From the NCBI RefSeq assembly GCF_005771405.1, contig NZ_VAUA01000012.1, positions 109,114 through 173,113 on the forward strand: DNA of 64,000 nucleotides, given 5' to 3'. Positions 34,232 through 44,009 of this stretch are shown in pieces. Origin of the DNA: Parasedimentitalea maritima (GTDB lineage: Bacteria; Pseudomonadota; Alphaproteobacteria; Rhodobacterales; Rhodobacteraceae). Numbering within the stretch: the stretch's first letter is position 1; every line of letters starts with the position of its first letter. The position numbers and the translations under genes were made by a program. The notes under the pieces were generated by a model that saw nothing but the letters and a program-made list of their open reading frames with translations, had not been told where the DNA came from and searched no databases.

Positions 34232-35293
34232 ATGACCCAGCAGCTAATAAACGGTTTTTTGTCCGCCATGCCGTTGCCAGCTGTGCTGGTCGACCAGCGA
34301 GAACGTATAATTGGCACCAATACTGAAAGCCGGTCATTACTGGGACAACAAATACAGGGCCGTCATTTTGCCACCATTCTTCGGCAGCCAGCGGTAATAG
34401 ATGCCGTTGAATCTTGTCTGAATGACCAGCAGCCACGCATTACCCGCCATCAATCGAACGAAGGCACTCAGGACACCACGTACGACGTTACATTGCGGTT
34501 TGTTCCAGGCATTGGTGTGGATGACAAAGGGGCAGTGTTGCTTTGTTTCGCCGATGTTACCGAGGTAGAGCAGGCCAGCCAGATGCGCCGGGATTTTGTT
34601 GCAAATGTCAGCCACGAATTGCGCACCCCTCTGACTGCGCTGATGGGGTTCATAGAAACCCTGCGCGGCGCGGCCAAAGATGATGCAAACGCTCGTGATC
34701 GATTCCTATCAATCATGGAAGGTGAAGCCAGCCGGATGAACAGATTGGTGGGCGACTTACTTTCACTTAACCGCGTCGAAAGCCAGGAACGAATTCGCCC
34801 CAAAATGCAGGTGGATCTTACGTCTTTGTTGTCTTCGACATTGATTTCGCTGGAACCACTTTCCAAATCCGGCGGAGTTGAGCTGATACTTGAAACGGAT
34901 GAAAAGCCGGCTCAACTGATAGGTGACCCTGACCAGTTGCAACAGGTTTTCACCAATCTTGTGGAAAACGCCATCAAGTATGGTGGCACTCGGGTACTGG
35001 TTAAGCTGACCAATTTGCAGCGCGACCCTGGTCTGAGATGTAGTGCCGCACAGGTGCAGGTGATTGATAACGGGCCTGGCATTGCGCCACACCACCTGCC
35101 CCGTCTGACAGAGAGATTCTATCGCGCTGATAGTCACCGATCACGTGAGATGGGCGGTACAGGTCTAGGGTTGGCAATTGTTAAACATATTACCAATCGA
35201 CACCGGGGTAAGTTTCGGGTGGAGAGCATACTGGAACAGGGAAGCACATTTACTGTTGTCCTCCCGCTTTGCCCCGAAAAAATAGTTAGTTGA
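34232..35293 (+). CDS. phoR: Phosphate-regulon sensor histidine kinase PhoR
   Basis: A 353-residue histidine kinase. An N-terminal PAS domain (1-115) is followed by HisKA with H128 in FVANVSHELRTPL, the N-box NLVENAIKYGG, DNGPGI, and GGTGLGLAIVKH. Unlike E. coli PhoR, no membrane helix is visible in the N-terminus, so it may be cytoplasmic, held near the transporter by PhoU or PstB. I chose the ATG at 34232, which has a GGTGG site; a frame opening at 34184 adds 16 residues and still no clear helix. It heads the phoR-pst-phoU-phoB locus. Confidence 0.92.
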   Translation: MTQQLINGFLSAMPLPAVLVDQRERIIGTNTESRSLLGQQIQGRHFATILRQPAVIDAVESCLNDQQPRITRHQSNEGTQDTTYDVTLRFVPGIGVDDKGAVLLCFADVTEVEQASQMRRDFVANVSHELRTPLTALMGFIETLRGAAKDDANARDRFLSIMEGEASRMNRLVGDLLSLNRVESQERIRPKMQVDLTSLLSSTLISLEPLSKSGGVELILETDEKPAQLIGDPDQLQQVFTNLVENAIKYGGTRVLVKLTNLQRDPGLRCSAAQVQVIDNGPGIAPHHLPRLTERFYRADSHRSREMGGTGLGLAIVKHITNRHRGKFRVESILEQGSTFTVVLPLCPEKIVS

Positions 35294-35393
35294 GTGCGGT
35301 GTGGTCAATAACCTTCTGGCGATAAAGGGTTTCCTATCGAGTTTGGGTTCACCTCTCTTGATGCAACGCGCAATTAGTTAGTAATTTTTCAGG

Positions 35394-35422
35394 TTGTCAT
35401 GTGCCTGTTACATTGCCGTCAC
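35394..35422 (+). promoter_or_regulatory. Pho box upstream of pstS (three half-sites)
   Basis: TTGTCAT (35394-35400), CTGTTAC (35405-35411) and CCGTCAC (35416-35422) are spaced exactly 11 bases apart with 4-base gaps. They match the CTGTCAT-type PhoB half-site. It lies about 85 bases before the pstS ATG. Binding by the PhoB encoded downstream is the expected interpretation. Confidence 0.85.
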
Positions 35423-35457
35423 AAAAGACACATGCAGCCCGCTTATCAGGGCAGCAA

Positions 35458-35475
35458 GATCACCATGGGGTGATC
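35458..35475 (+). promoter_or_regulatory. Hairpin in the predicted pstS leader
   Basis: A 7-bp stem GATCACC / GGTGATC with a 4-base loop, 29 bases before the pstS ATG and downstream of the Pho box. No T-run follows, so it is not a terminator. It could protect the 5' end of the mRNA. Confidence 0.4.
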
Positions 35476-35504
35476 GAGTTTAATCCTACTCAAGGAAACA
35501 TGAG

Positions 35505-36560
35505 ATGTCCTTTGTGAAACTGACAACTTCCGCTCTGGCAATTGCTGCTGTGTCTGCAACCGCTGCCGTTGCCCGCGACCAAGTACAAGTCGCCGGCTCA
35601 TCCACGGTTCTGCCATATGCATCAATCGTTGCTGAAGCTTTTGGCGAGAACTTCGACTTTCCTACCCCAGTTGTTGAGTCCGGTGGCTCATCGGCCGGAC
35701 TGAAGCGGTTCTGTGAGGGTGTTGGAGAAAACACCATCGACGTGGCCAATGCTTCACGCCGTATAAAAACCAAAGAAATTGAAAAATGCGCTGAAAACGG
35801 TGTAACCGATATTATTGAAGTACAGATCGGATATGACGGTATTGTATTTGCCAGTGATATTCAGGGCAATGCGTTTGAATTTACGCCGACCGACTGGTTC
35901 CTTGCTTTGTCTGACCAAGTTTTGGTCGACGGAAAAATGGTAGCAAATAGCGCCAAGACCTGGGCTGATGTAAACGCAGAATTCCCGGCTCAGCCGATCC
36001 AAGCCTATATTCCAGGAACTAAACACGGCACCCGCGAAGTGTTTGAAGATAAAGTGGTCCTTGCAGGCTGTGAGGCCACAGGCGCCTTTGATGTGCTGTT
36101 GGATCAAGCAACAGGCGATACTGCAAAAGCCAAAAAGAAAGCTGCTGAAAAGGCCTGTATCTCGCTGCGGACCGATGGCTTGTCGGTAGATATCGATGGC
36201 GATTACACAGAAACTTTGGCCCGAATTGAAAGCAATAAAAACGGCATCGGGGTGTTTGGCCTGGCATTCTATGAAAACAATACCGACAAGCTCCAGACGG
36301 CGACTATGTCAGGAGTTGTCCCTTCGACTGAAACCATTGCGACCGGCGAATATCCAGTGTCTCGTCCTTTGTTCTTTTATGTCAAGAAAGCCCACATTGG
36401 CGTTATTCCAGGTTTGAAGGAATACACTGAGTTTTTTGTTGCCGATGAAGTTGCCGGTCCAGATGGTCCGTTGGCCGAATACGGTTTGGTTGCTGACCCA
36501 GAACTTGAAAAAACTCAAGAGTCTGTCTCGGACGAAGTTGTGATGGGCGGAAATTCCTAA
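35505..36560 (+). CDS. pstS: Phosphate ABC transporter substrate-binding protein PstS
   Basis: Periplasmic phosphate-binding protein, 351 residues. The signal peptide runs to about residue 23 (ending AAVA), then VQVAGSSTVLPYA opens the mature domain and ESGGSSAGLKRFC and TKHGTRE provide ligand contacts. It is larger than a short PstS because of an insert near 175-205 that is lysine/alanine-rich. The downstream part FEDKVVLAGCE suggests the usual two-lobe fold. It is preceded by a Pho box and followed by a perfect hairpin before pstC. Expect strong induction under phosphate limitation. Confidence 0.94.
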   Translation: MSFVKLTTSALAIAAVSATAAVARDQVQVAGSSTVLPYASIVAEAFGENFDFPTPVVESGGSSAGLKRFCEGVGENTIDVANASRRIKTKEIEKCAENGVTDIIEVQIGYDGIVFASDIQGNAFEFTPTDWFLALSDQVLVDGKMVANSAKTWADVNAEFPAQPIQAYIPGTKHGTREVFEDKVVLAGCEATGAFDVLLDQATGDTAKAKKKAAEKACISLRTDGLSVDIDGDYTETLARIESNKNGIGVFGLAFYENNTDKLQTATMSGVVPSTETIATGEYPVSRPLFFYVKKAHIGVIPGLKEYTEFFVADEVAGPDGPLAEYGLVADPELEKTQESVSDEVVMGGNS

Positions 36561-36577
36561 TCCGCTTAGAAAAATGT

Positions 36578-36604
36578 AACCGGGGTAAGGGTTTCGCCCC
36601 GGTT
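36578..36604 (+). promoter_or_regulatory. Intercistronic hairpin between pstS and pstC
   Basis: Perfect 8-bp stem AACCGGGG / CCCCGGTT with an 11-base loop and no T-run, 18 bases past the pstS stop. By position it probably favours pstS mRNA over the permease genes, like the hairpin after livK. Confidence 0.65.
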
Positions 36605-36660
36605 CTCAATCCATTTTCTCACCTTGAAAATCCAGCCTGCTAACACTAATGGAGCCGTTG

Positions 36661-38139
36661 ATGCCCACTTTCTGGCTTATCGCCTGCTTGTTTTTGATGT
36701 CAGCCGCAGGATTTATCCTTGGCCGCTATCGCGCTGTGCTTTCCACTGGCGGCGAGGTTCGAAAACTGCACTCTTTACCCTCTTACTACGGTTACAACGT
36801 CGCGCTATCCACATTGCTGCCGGCGCTCGCAGCGCTGGCTCTTTGGTCCATCTTGCAACCGTTGGTTATTGACGCCCGAGTGTCTGGGATGATCTCCACG
36901 GATATGAACTCCGAAAACACCAGTGCTGAACTAATGATGAGCGACGTTCAGAGAGTAAGTGAAGGTCTGAACATTGCTGTTGCCCGCAATGAAATGACCA
37001 ACGAAGAAATTCGTGTGATGGATGCTGACACTGTTGATCTGCGTAGCAGGTTAGCAGATCTGGGTATTGCGTTAGGGTCCGAAGTGCGACCTGAAATCCT
37101 GACTGCTGCCCGTCAACATCAGGATATGACACATGCTGGTCGATTGATGATGACGATTGTAGTCGTGTTGTTGGCCATTGTTGGATTTGCTAGATCTTAC
37201 GGTCTTACTGACAAAGACTTTCGGGCCCGTAATGTTGTTGAGCGCTGTGTATTTGCATTGCTGGCGCTGGCGGCTTCGCTCGCCATCCTGACAACGGTTG
37301 GTATCGTATTTTCGATGTTGTTCGAGACCATAAGTTTTTTTGGCTTGCACAGCTGGAAAGATTTTTTCCTAGGAACGACTTGGGCCCCAAATTTTCGAGG
37401 CGATAGTGAACTATCGATACTGCCACTTTTGTGGGGAACAATCTACATTTCACTGATTGCCCTGTTGGTTGCGGTTCCAATTGGATTGTATGCAGCAATA
37501 TATCTGTCTGAGTACGCGAGTTCCTCTACGCGGTCCTTTGCCAAGCCCTTGCTTGAAATTTTGGCCGGTATCCCCACCATCGTTTACGGGTTGTTTGCTT
37601 TGCTCACTGTCGGTCCGATGTTGGTTCGTATTTTTGGTCGTGGATCCGAAGGTTTGCTAGGGCTGACATGGATGACTGGAGCCACATCTGTGCTGACTGC
37701 TGGACTGGTGATGGGCATTATGCTGATCCCATTTGTGTCCTCCTTGTCTGATGACATCATCAATGCGGTGCCTCAATCCATGCGAGATGCCTCTTTGGGG
37801 CTGGGGGCCACAAAATCTGAGACCGTGCGTCAGGTGGTCATTCCTGCAGCTCTTCCTGGGATTGTCGGTGCAGTACTGTTGGCCGCATCGCGTGCCATTG
37901 GTGAAACAATGATTGTGGTGATGGGGGCGGGGGCAATCGCTAAGTTTTCAACCAACCCGTTAGAGGCAATGACCACGATCACAACCCGTATCGTCAGCCA
38001 ATTGACCGGCGATACGGACTTCGCCAGCCCCGAAACGCTGGTGGCCTTTGCTTTGGGACTCTCACTGTTCGTGTTGACCCTAGGCCTGAACATTCTAGCG
38101 CTAGCTATCGTGCGCACTTACCGAGAGCAGTACGACTGA
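36661..38139 (+). CDS. pstC: Phosphate ABC transporter permease PstC
   Basis: Inner-membrane permease, 492 residues, much longer than E. coli PstC (319). The extra part is N-terminal: a helix, a second hydrophobic stretch, and a roughly 100-residue polar region (about 70-155). The permease core follows, with the EAA-type coupling loop INAVPQSMRDASLGLGATKSE. Such extended forms occur in alphaproteobacteria. I start at 36661, where GGAG is 6 bases away, not at 36649. It overlaps pstA by one base (TGATG). Confidence 0.93.
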   Translation: MPTFWLIACLFLMSAAGFILGRYRAVLSTGGEVRKLHSLPSYYGYNVALSTLLPALAALALWSILQPLVIDARVSGMISTDMNSENTSAELMMSDVQRVSEGLNIAVARNEMTNEEIRVMDADTVDLRSRLADLGIALGSEVRPEILTAARQHQDMTHAGRLMMTIVVVLLAIVGFARSYGLTDKDFRARNVVERCVFALLALAASLAILTTVGIVFSMLFETISFFGLHSWKDFFLGTTWAPNFRGDSELSILPLLWGTIYISLIALLVAVPIGLYAAIYLSEYASSSTRSFAKPLLEILAGIPTIVYGLFALLTVGPMLVRIFGRGSEGLLGLTWMTGATSVLTAGLVMGIMLIPFVSSLSDDIINAVPQSMRDASLGLGATKSETVRQVVIPAALPGIVGAVLLAASRAIGETMIVVMGAGAIAKFSTNPLEAMTTITTRIVSQLTGDTDFASPETLVAFALGLSLFVLTLGLNILALAIVRTYREQYD

Positions 38140-39476
38140 TGAAAACTTCTTTAGACAGACATTCTGGTGGTTCTTTGCTGATGCAAAGCACGAGGACCAA
38201 AAGACGAAACGCTGCAGAAACCCGGTTCAAACTATACGGTATCGCCGCCATAGCGGTCAGCCTGCTTATGCTAATGGTATTGCTCACCACAATTGTAAGC
38301 AAAGGTTTAGGTGCCTATCAGCAGACGTTTATCACCTTGCAAGTGGAACTCTTGGAGAAGAAATTGGACAAAAAGGGCAACCGAAATCTGACCGACATCA
38401 AAAAGGTTTCAACTTTTGGGTACGCTCCACTCATCAAAGCATCTATCACGGAAACCGTCGAAGAACTGGGGATTGTAACCGGGCTAAAGGCAAAGCAGAT
38501 GGCTGGAATTTTGTCAAAAGGCGCAGCTGCTCAACTACGGGACTACGTCATCGCCAACCCGGGTCGAATTGGTGACACCGTTCAATTTCGTTTTCTCGCC
38601 ACAAGCCGTGTGGACGGATATCTGAAAGGTAGAGTAAGCCGTTCTAGTATTGAAAACGACAAGAGTATCGCCCCAGAACATCTTGATTTGGTTGACTCAT
38701 TGATAGAGGCAGGCCTTATCGAAAAAACTTTCAATATTGACTTTATCATCGGCGCAGATGCTTCGGATCAGCGTCCCGAAGCTGCAGGTATGGGGGTGTC
38801 CATTTTGGGTTCGCTTTCGATGGTGTTGGTTGTCTTAGCCCTTGCTTTGCCAATCGGAGTTGGCGCCTCAATTTACCTCGAGGAGTTTGCACCTAAGAAC
38901 TGGGTTACTGATGTCATTGAGGTGAACATCTCTAACCTGGCTGCAGTCCCATCGATTGTGTTTGGCATTTTGGGGTTAGCTGTATTTATCAACTACATGC
39001 ATTTGCCAATGTCAGCTCCTTTGGTCGGCGGGTTGGTGCTAACCCTTATGACACTACCAACGATTATAATCTCGACGCGCGCGGCTTTAAGTGCAGTCCC
39101 ACCCAGTATTCGAGATGCAGCACTGGGGGTGGGAGCTTCTCCCATGCAAACAGTGTTTCATCACGTTTTGCCGCTCGCCGCGCCTGGAATATTAACTGGT
39201 ACAATTATCGGTCTGGCACAGGCGCTGGGTGAGACCGCACCGCTGCTGCTGATCGGTATGGTTGGTTTTGTTGCTTCAAACGCGCCGGACAGCATCGCCT
39301 CGGGGCTGCTGTCGCCAAACTCGGCTATGCCGGCGCAAATTTACGAATGGGCCAAGCGCGCCGATCCGGCGTTCTACGAACGGGCATGGGGTGGTATTAT
39401 CCTGTTGCTGTTGTTTTTGGTCTCTATGAACTTGGTGGCCGTAATCTTGCGCCGCCGCTTTGAACGTCGCTGGTAG
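38139..39476 (+). CDS. pstA: Phosphate ABC transporter permease PstA
   Basis: Second permease subunit, 445 residues (E. coli 296). After an N-terminal helix (about 30-50) comes a long lysine-rich, probably periplasmic region to about 215, then the standard permease core, including [21 protein letters not shown] as the ATPase-coupling loop. It is coupled to pstC by stop/start overlap and 11 bases from pstB. The long soluble insert mirrors that of PstC, so the two may interact. Confidence 0.93.
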   Translation: MKTSLDRHSGGSLLMQSTRTKRRNAAETRFKLYGIAAIAVSLLMLMVLLTTIVSKGLGAYQQTFITLQVELLEKKLDKKGNRNLTDIKKVSTFGYAPLIKASITETVEELGIVTGLKAKQMAGILSKGAAAQLRDYVIANPGRIGDTVQFRFLATSRVDGYLKGRVSRSSIENDKSIAPEHLDLVDSLIEAGLIEKTFNIDFIIGADASDQRPEAAGMGVSILGSLSMVLVVLALALPIGVGASIYLEEFAPKNWVTDVIEVNISNLAAVPSIVFGILGLAVFINYMHLPMSAPLVGGLVLTLMTLPTIIISTRAALSAVPPSIRDAALGVGASPMQTVFHHVLPLAAPGILTGTIIGLAQALGETAPLLLIGMVGFVASNAPDSIASGLLSPNSAMPAQIYEWAKRADPAFYERAWGGIILLLLFLVSMNLVAVILRRRFERRW

Positions 39477-39487
39477 GGGCAAAGGTT

Positions 39488-40285
39488 ATGAATGACATGA
39501 CGCTAACGGAGCGCAACGTGGATATAAAAGATATCAAAATCGCGGCAAGTAATGTGCAGGTTCATTACGGCGAAACCCATGCCATAAAAGATGTAAATGT
39601 ATCAATTGAGGACAAGACGGTAACGGCCTTTATCGGCCCGTCCGGTTGTGGAAAATCGACTTTTCTTCGCTGCTTGAACAGAATGAATGACACCATCCAA
39701 ACCTGTTCAGTTAAAGGGAATATTCTTCTTGACGGAGAAGACATCTACGACAAACGTGTAGATGTGGTGCAGCTGCGCGCCAAGGTTGGAATGGTTTTCC
39801 AAAAGCCAAACCCATTCCCAAAATCTATCTATGATAATGTAGCTTATGGTCCAAAAATTCACGGCATGGCGCGTGGCAAAAGCGAACTTGACGAGATCGT
39901 GGAAAAGGCGCTTCGAAGGGCTGCAATCTGGGAGGAAGTCAAAGACCGCTTGAATGCTCCTGGAACGGGCCTGTCGGGAGGTCAACAGCAACGGCTGTGC
40001 ATTGCCCGTGCCGTGGCAACTGAACCCGAAGTACTGCTCATGGATGAACCCTGCTCCGCGCTTGATCCGATTGCGACGGCGCAGGTTGAGGAATTGATCG
40101 ACGAACTTCGCCAGCGGTTTTCTGTGGTGATTGTTACGCACTCGATGCAACAAGCCGCGCGTGTAAGTCAAAAAACAGCGTTCTTTCACCTAGGTAGTTT
40201 AGTGGAGTTCGGGGAAACAGGTCAGATCTTCACCAACCCCAACGACCCGCGAACCGAAAGTTACATTACAGGCCGTATTGGCTGA
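39488..40285 (+). CDS. pstB: Phosphate ABC transporter ATP-binding protein PstB
   Basis: ATPase of the high-affinity phosphate importer, 265 residues. Walker [10 protein letters not shown] is at 50-58, signature LSGGQQQR and Walker [14 protein letters not shown] are intact, followed by the H-loop [17 protein letters not shown] and [10 protein letters not shown] are PstB-specific. It is 16 bases from phoU. Confidence 0.96.
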   Translation: MNDMTLTERNVDIKDIKIAASNVQVHYGETHAIKDVNVSIEDKTVTAFIGPSGCGKSTFLRCLNRMNDTIQTCSVKGNILLDGEDIYDKRVDVVQLRAKVGMVFQKPNPFPKSIYDNVAYGPKIHGMARGKSELDEIVEKALRRAAIWEEVKDRLNAPGTGLSGGQQQRLCIARAVATEPEVLLMDEPCSALDPIATAQVEELIDELRQRFSVVIVTHSMQQAARVSQKTAFFHLGSLVEFGETGQIFTNPNDPRTESYITGRIG

Positions 40286-40301
40286 CCCAGAGGAACAAGA
40301 C

Positions 40302-41012
40302 ATGGAAGAGCAACATATCGCATCGGCTTTTGATCGTGATCTCGAGGCCATTCAGGCCCGGATTATGAAAATGGGTGGCTTGGTAGAGGCCGCAATTGTC
40401 GAGGCAGCACGGGCACTTGAAACCCGTGACGAAGAATTGGCACTGCAGGTTCGTGCAGGTGACAAAGTTATTGATATGCTCGAGGAGCAAATTAATGAAG
40501 AAGCTGCCCGGCTCATAGCGCTTCGTTCACCTGCGGCCAGTGATCTACGATTGGTTCTATCAGTTATGAAAATTTCTGCGAACCTAGAACGCATCGGGGA
40601 CTATGCGAAGAACATGGCGAAACGGACCGTCGTGTTGGCACAAGGACCTGCTGTCAGTGACAGCACGGCAGCTCTGCGCCGGATGGCGCGTGAAGTTGAG
40701 AGAATGCTAAAAGATGCGTTGGACGCGTACATTCAGCGAGATGTTGAGTTGGCGACGGATGTGATTGCACGCGACCTAGATGTCGATCAGATGTACAATG
40801 CGTTGTTTCGCGAATTCCTGACTTTTATGATGGAAGACCCTCGCAACATTACGCCATGTATGCATCTGCATTTCATAGCAAAAAACACTGAACGTATGGG
40901 TGACCACGTAACATCAATTGCTGAACAAGTGATCTATCTGGTCACCGGTGAGCGTCCCGAAGAGGGCCGATCAAAAGCCGATACGACTTCGACCGCGGTT
41001 CAGGAGGCCTAA
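40302..41012 (+). CDS. phoU: Phosphate signalling complex protein PhoU
   Basis: A 236-residue all-helical protein with two copies of a three-helix repeat, each ending in a metal-binding segment (NLERIGDYAKNMA; NTERMGDHVTSIAE). PhoU links transporter activity to PhoR and represses the regulon when phosphate is plentiful. The ATG at 40302 has GAGGAA upstream; a frame from a TTG at 40278 overlaps pstB and is less likely. phoB follows after 3 bases. Confidence 0.95.
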   Translation: MEEQHIASAFDRDLEAIQARIMKMGGLVEAAIVEAARALETRDEELALQVRAGDKVIDMLEEQINEEAARLIALRSPAASDLRLVLSVMKISANLERIGDYAKNMAKRTVVLAQGPAVSDSTAALRRMAREVERMLKDALDAYIQRDVELATDVIARDLDVDQMYNALFREFLTFMMEDPRNITPCMHLHFIAKNTERMGDHVTSIAEQVIYLVTGERPEEGRSKADTTSTAVQEA

Positions 41013-41015
41013 ATT

Positions 41016-41705
41016 ATGTCCGTTGATCAGCCAACTGTCCTTGTTGTCGAAGATGAAATGGCACAACGAGAAGTGCTTGGTTACAATTTGGAAGCGGATG
41101 GGTTTCGTGTCCTTACGGCCGAAGACGGTGAAAAAGCACTGTTGTTGGTAAAGGAAGAAAATCCAGATATTATAGTTTTGGATTGGATGATGCCAAACCT
41201 CAGCGGAATAGAGGTATGCCGACGTCTGAAGTCACGTGCCGAAACCCGCAATATTCCAGTGATTATGTTGTCAGCGCGATCAGAAGAGATCGACAAGGTT
41301 CGTGGGTTAGAAACTGGTGCTGATGACTATGTGGTAAAGCCGTATTCTGTAATTGAGCTGATGGCCAGGGTACGTACGCAGTTGCGTCGGGTTCGACCTT
41401 CATCCGTTGGTGTCAAGTTGGAATACGCTGATATCGTTCTAGATTCTGAAACTCACCGGGTTAGCCGCGCCAACCATCCACTCAAATTGGGCCCAACAGA
41501 ATTCCGGCTACTCTCCACGTTTATGGAAAAACCAGGACGCGTCTGGAGCCGCGAACAATTGTTAGATCGTGTGTGGGGGCGAGACATATACGTGGATACG
41601 CGAACTGTGGATGTACACATCGGGCGGTTGCGTAAGGCTCTGAGCCAATTTGGTGGAGATGATCCACTGCGCACCGTACGTGGCGCCGGTTATGCGCTTG
41701 GTTGA
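41016..41705 (+). CDS. phoB: Phosphate regulon response regulator PhoB
   Basis: OmpR-class response regulator, 229 residues. The receiver domain (1-120) has acidic pair E12/D13, phospho-acceptor D56 in VLDWMMP and K in DDYVVKPYS. The winged helix (about 130-229) shows SREQLLDRVWGRDIYVDTRTVDVHIGRLRKAL, the PhoB recognition region. It probably binds the Pho box before pstS. It ends the locus; only a weak hairpin (CTCGC-ATA-GCGAG) follows. Confidence 0.96.
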   Translation: MSVDQPTVLVVEDEMAQREVLGYNLEADGFRVLTAEDGEKALLLVKEENPDIIVLDWMMPNLSGIEVCRRLKSRAETRNIPVIMLSARSEEIDKVRGLETGADDYVVKPYSVIELMARVRTQLRRVRPSSVGVKLEYADIVLDSETHRVSRANHPLKLGPTEFRLLSTFMEKPGRVWSREQLLDRVWGRDIYVDTRTVDVHIGRLRKALSQFGGDDPLRTVRGAGYALG

Positions 41706-41771
41706 GCAAAAGTCATAAAATCTCGCATAGCGAGGACATTTTCCGGAAACTCGTTGTTCCACGTTTCAAAA

Positions 41772-42683
41772 TCACCGGGGCAGCGGGTCTTCGGGTTGTG
41801 ATTGGGTTGCCAACCAATCTCTAAATTTGTGCAATGCGTTATGTCGTGATTTTGTTTCTGGCCAAACTAGATAGTAAGCACCGCTTGTTTCAACCGGGAA
41901 AGGATGTAGAGCTCGTAAGCGGCCGGATGCAAGATCTTGTTCGACCAAATAGTCGGGTAATAGGGCTACACCTAGTCCGTGCAACGCAGCCTGAATGATG
42001 GTTGCAAATTGATCATACATGGTGCCCGAAAGAGGTGGTAGATTCAGCTCCCCCTGACTTTCGAACCAATGCGCCCATGCCAGTGGACGGGTTTGAATGT
42101 GCAAAAGGGGAAGGTCCAAAATATCTGATGGTGCAGCAATCTGTTTTTTTTCAATCAACGATGCAGCACAGACGGGTATCAAGCGTTCGTTTTTTAGCAA
42201 CAATGACTGCGTTCCAGGCCAATCTGCGTGACCATAGTGTATTGCAGCATCAAAGGGTTCACCAGCAAAGTTAAACTGCTCGAGGCGAGTAGCCATGTTG
42301 ATCGTTACTTCTGGATGCAATCGCGAAAAGTTAGGTAATCTCGGCATCAACCATCGCATTCCAAAGGAAGGAAGGATTGCCAAGCTGAGGGTCCCAACCA
42401 AGGGAGATGTTTGTAATCGAAGTGTAGATTGGGCAATCTGATTAAGTGCCTGACGGACTTCAGACGCATATTCCTTAGCCTCGGTTGTCAAGGTTAGGCG
42501 CTTTTTGTCACGCACAATCAGATCAATTCCCAGCTGACGTTCAAGAGCCTGTAGTTGTCGGCTAATCGCACTTTGGGTAAGCGATAACTCCTCTGCAACC
42601 GCTGAGGCTGAGCCTAGGCGATCAAGTGCCTCAAGTGCGCGCAAAGAAGAAATGGAGGGTAGGAAACGACGAGGTGCAATCAT
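41772..42683 (-). CDS. LysR-family regulator (GcvA-like), divergent from gcdH
   Basis: A 303-residue LTTR. Residues 1-65 hold the winged helix (SASAVAEELSLTQSAISRQLQALERQLG); the rest is the effector-binding periplasmic-binding-like domain, with the conserved GLGVALLPDYLVE near 225-240. It matches the GcvA sub-group, often found beside glutaryl-CoA dehydrogenase in proteobacteria. Being divergent from gcdH with a T-N11-A palindrome next to its own start, it probably controls gcdH and itself, perhaps sensing glutarate or a lysine/tryptophan intermediate. Confidence 0.9.
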   Translation of the reverse strand: MIAPRRFLPSISSLRALEALDRLGSASAVAEELSLTQSAISRQLQALERQLGIDLIVRDKKRLTLTTEAKEYASEVRQALNQIAQSTLRLQTSPLVGTLSLAILPSFGMRWLMPRLPNFSRLHPEVTINMATRLEQFNFAGEPFDAAIHYGHADWPGTQSLLLKNERLIPVCAASLIEKKQIAAPSDILDLPLLHIQTRPLAWAHWFESQGELNLPPLSGTMYDQFATIIQAALHGLGVALLPDYLVEQDLASGRLRALHPFPVETSGAYYLVWPETKSRHNALHKFRDWLATQSQPEDPLPR

Positions 42684-42685
42684 GT

Positions 42686-42700
42686 ATGATTAATAGTCAT
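42686..42700. promoter_or_regulatory. Candidate LysR-regulator operator (T-N11-A)
   Basis: The palindrome ATGATTAATAGTCAT has arms TGA/TCA in a T-N11-A frame. It lies 3 bases upstream of the LysR start codon and about 86 from gcdH. A typical position for an autoregulatory site of an LTTR that controls a divergent gene. Confidence 0.5.
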
Positions 42701-42785
42701 ATTTTGATGTGGAAGTCTCGCTGTTTTTTCCGTTAACCTGCAGTTAGGGTCCGCTCAAATTCAGCTGTGAGCAAGGAATAGCATA

Positions 42786-44009
42786 ATGACTGATACCAAA
42801 CCCACCCTCCGAGCCAAAGATGCGCCAGACCTGACTAGCTTTGATTGGGCCGATCCACTGCGTCTGGACGATCAGTTGACAGAGGATGAGCGGATGATTG
42901 CTATGTCCGCCAAGGCGTATGCTCAGGACAAACTGCAGCCTCGGGTGACAAGTGCCTACGCTAACGAAGAGTGTGATCCTGAAATTTTCCGTGAAATGGG
43001 CGAAATGGGCCTGCTCGGAACTACTATCCCAGAAGAATATGGTGGGCTAGGGGGAGGATATGTTGCTTATGGCCTGGTTGCCCGTGAAGTCGAACGTGTA
43101 GACTCTGGCTACCGGTCGATGATGTCGGTGCAAAGCTCACTTGTTATGTACCCTATCTATGCTTACGGCAGTGAGGAACAACGTCAGAAGTACCTGCCAA
43201 AGCTGGCCTCAGGTGAGTATATCGGATGTTTCGGATTGACTGAACCGGATGCAGGTTCGGACCCAGCTGGTATGAAAACGCGCGCTGAAAAAACCTCCAA
43301 CGGATACAAGTTGACTGGATCCAAGATGTGGATTTCCAACGCGCCAATCGCGGATGTTTTTGTGGTTTGGGCAAAATCCGAAGCACATGGTGGCAAAATC
43401 CGTGGCTTTATTCTCGAGAAGGGCCTCGAGGGGCTGACTGCGCCAAAGATCGAAAACAAAATGTCACTGCGCGCATCAATCACCGGAGAGATTGTTTTAG
43501 ATGGTGTGGAAGTTGGTGATGACGCCCTGCTTCCCCATGTTCAGGGATTGAAAGGCCCATTTGGCTGTTTGAACCGTGCACGTTACGGAATCAGTTGGGG
43601 CGCAATGGGGGCGGCCGAAGCTTGCTGGCACTCAGCACGCCAGTATGGGCTGGACCGCCATCAGTTTAACCGCCCGTTGGCACAGACCCAACTATTCCAG
43701 TTGAAGCTGGCAAATATGCAAACCGAAATCGCCTTAGGACTACAGTCATCACTGCAAGTAGGGCGTTTGATGGACCAAGCCAAAGCTGCGCCAGAGATGA
43801 TTTCGATCATCAAACGCAACAACTGTGGCAAAGCACTGGAAATAGCTCGTCATGCCCGCGACATGCATGGTGGAAACGGGATTTCACTTGAGTTTGATGT
43901 GATCCGTCACATGATGAACTTAGAGACAGTGAATACTTATGAAGGTACTCATGATGTCCATGCGCTGATTTTGGGACGTGCCCAAACTGGTCTTCAGGCA
44001 TTTTTCTAA
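42786..44009 (+). CDS. gcdH: Glutaryl-CoA dehydrogenase
   Basis: FAD-linked acyl-CoA dehydrogenase that oxidises and decarboxylates glutaryl-CoA to crotonyl-CoA, in lysine/tryptophan and glutarate breakdown, 407 residues. Seen: [13 protein letters not shown] (FAD/substrate), [27 protein letters not shown] and the catalytic Glu386 in [10 protein letters not shown]. It begins with the [14 protein letters not shown] segment typical of GcdH. In many relatives a CoA-transferase gene follows; here a 781-base empty gap does. Confidence 0.94.
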   Translation: MTDTKPTLRAKDAPDLTSFDWADPLRLDDQLTEDERMIAMSAKAYAQDKLQPRVTSAYANEECDPEIFREMGEMGLLGTTIPEEYGGLGGGYVAYGLVAREVERVDSGYRSMMSVQSSLVMYPIYAYGSEEQRQKYLPKLASGEYIGCFGLTEPDAGSDPAGMKTRAEKTSNGYKLTGSKMWISNAPIADVFVVWAKSEAHGGKIRGFILEKGLEGLTAPKIENKMSLRASITGEIVLDGVEVGDDALLPHVQGLKGPFGCLNRARYGISWGAMGAAEACWHSARQYGLDRHQFNRPLAQTQLFQLKLANMQTEIALGLQSSLQVGRLMDQAKAAPEMISIIKRNNCGKALEIARHARDMHGGNGISLEFDVIRHMMNLETVNTYEGTHDVHALILGRAQTGLQAFF

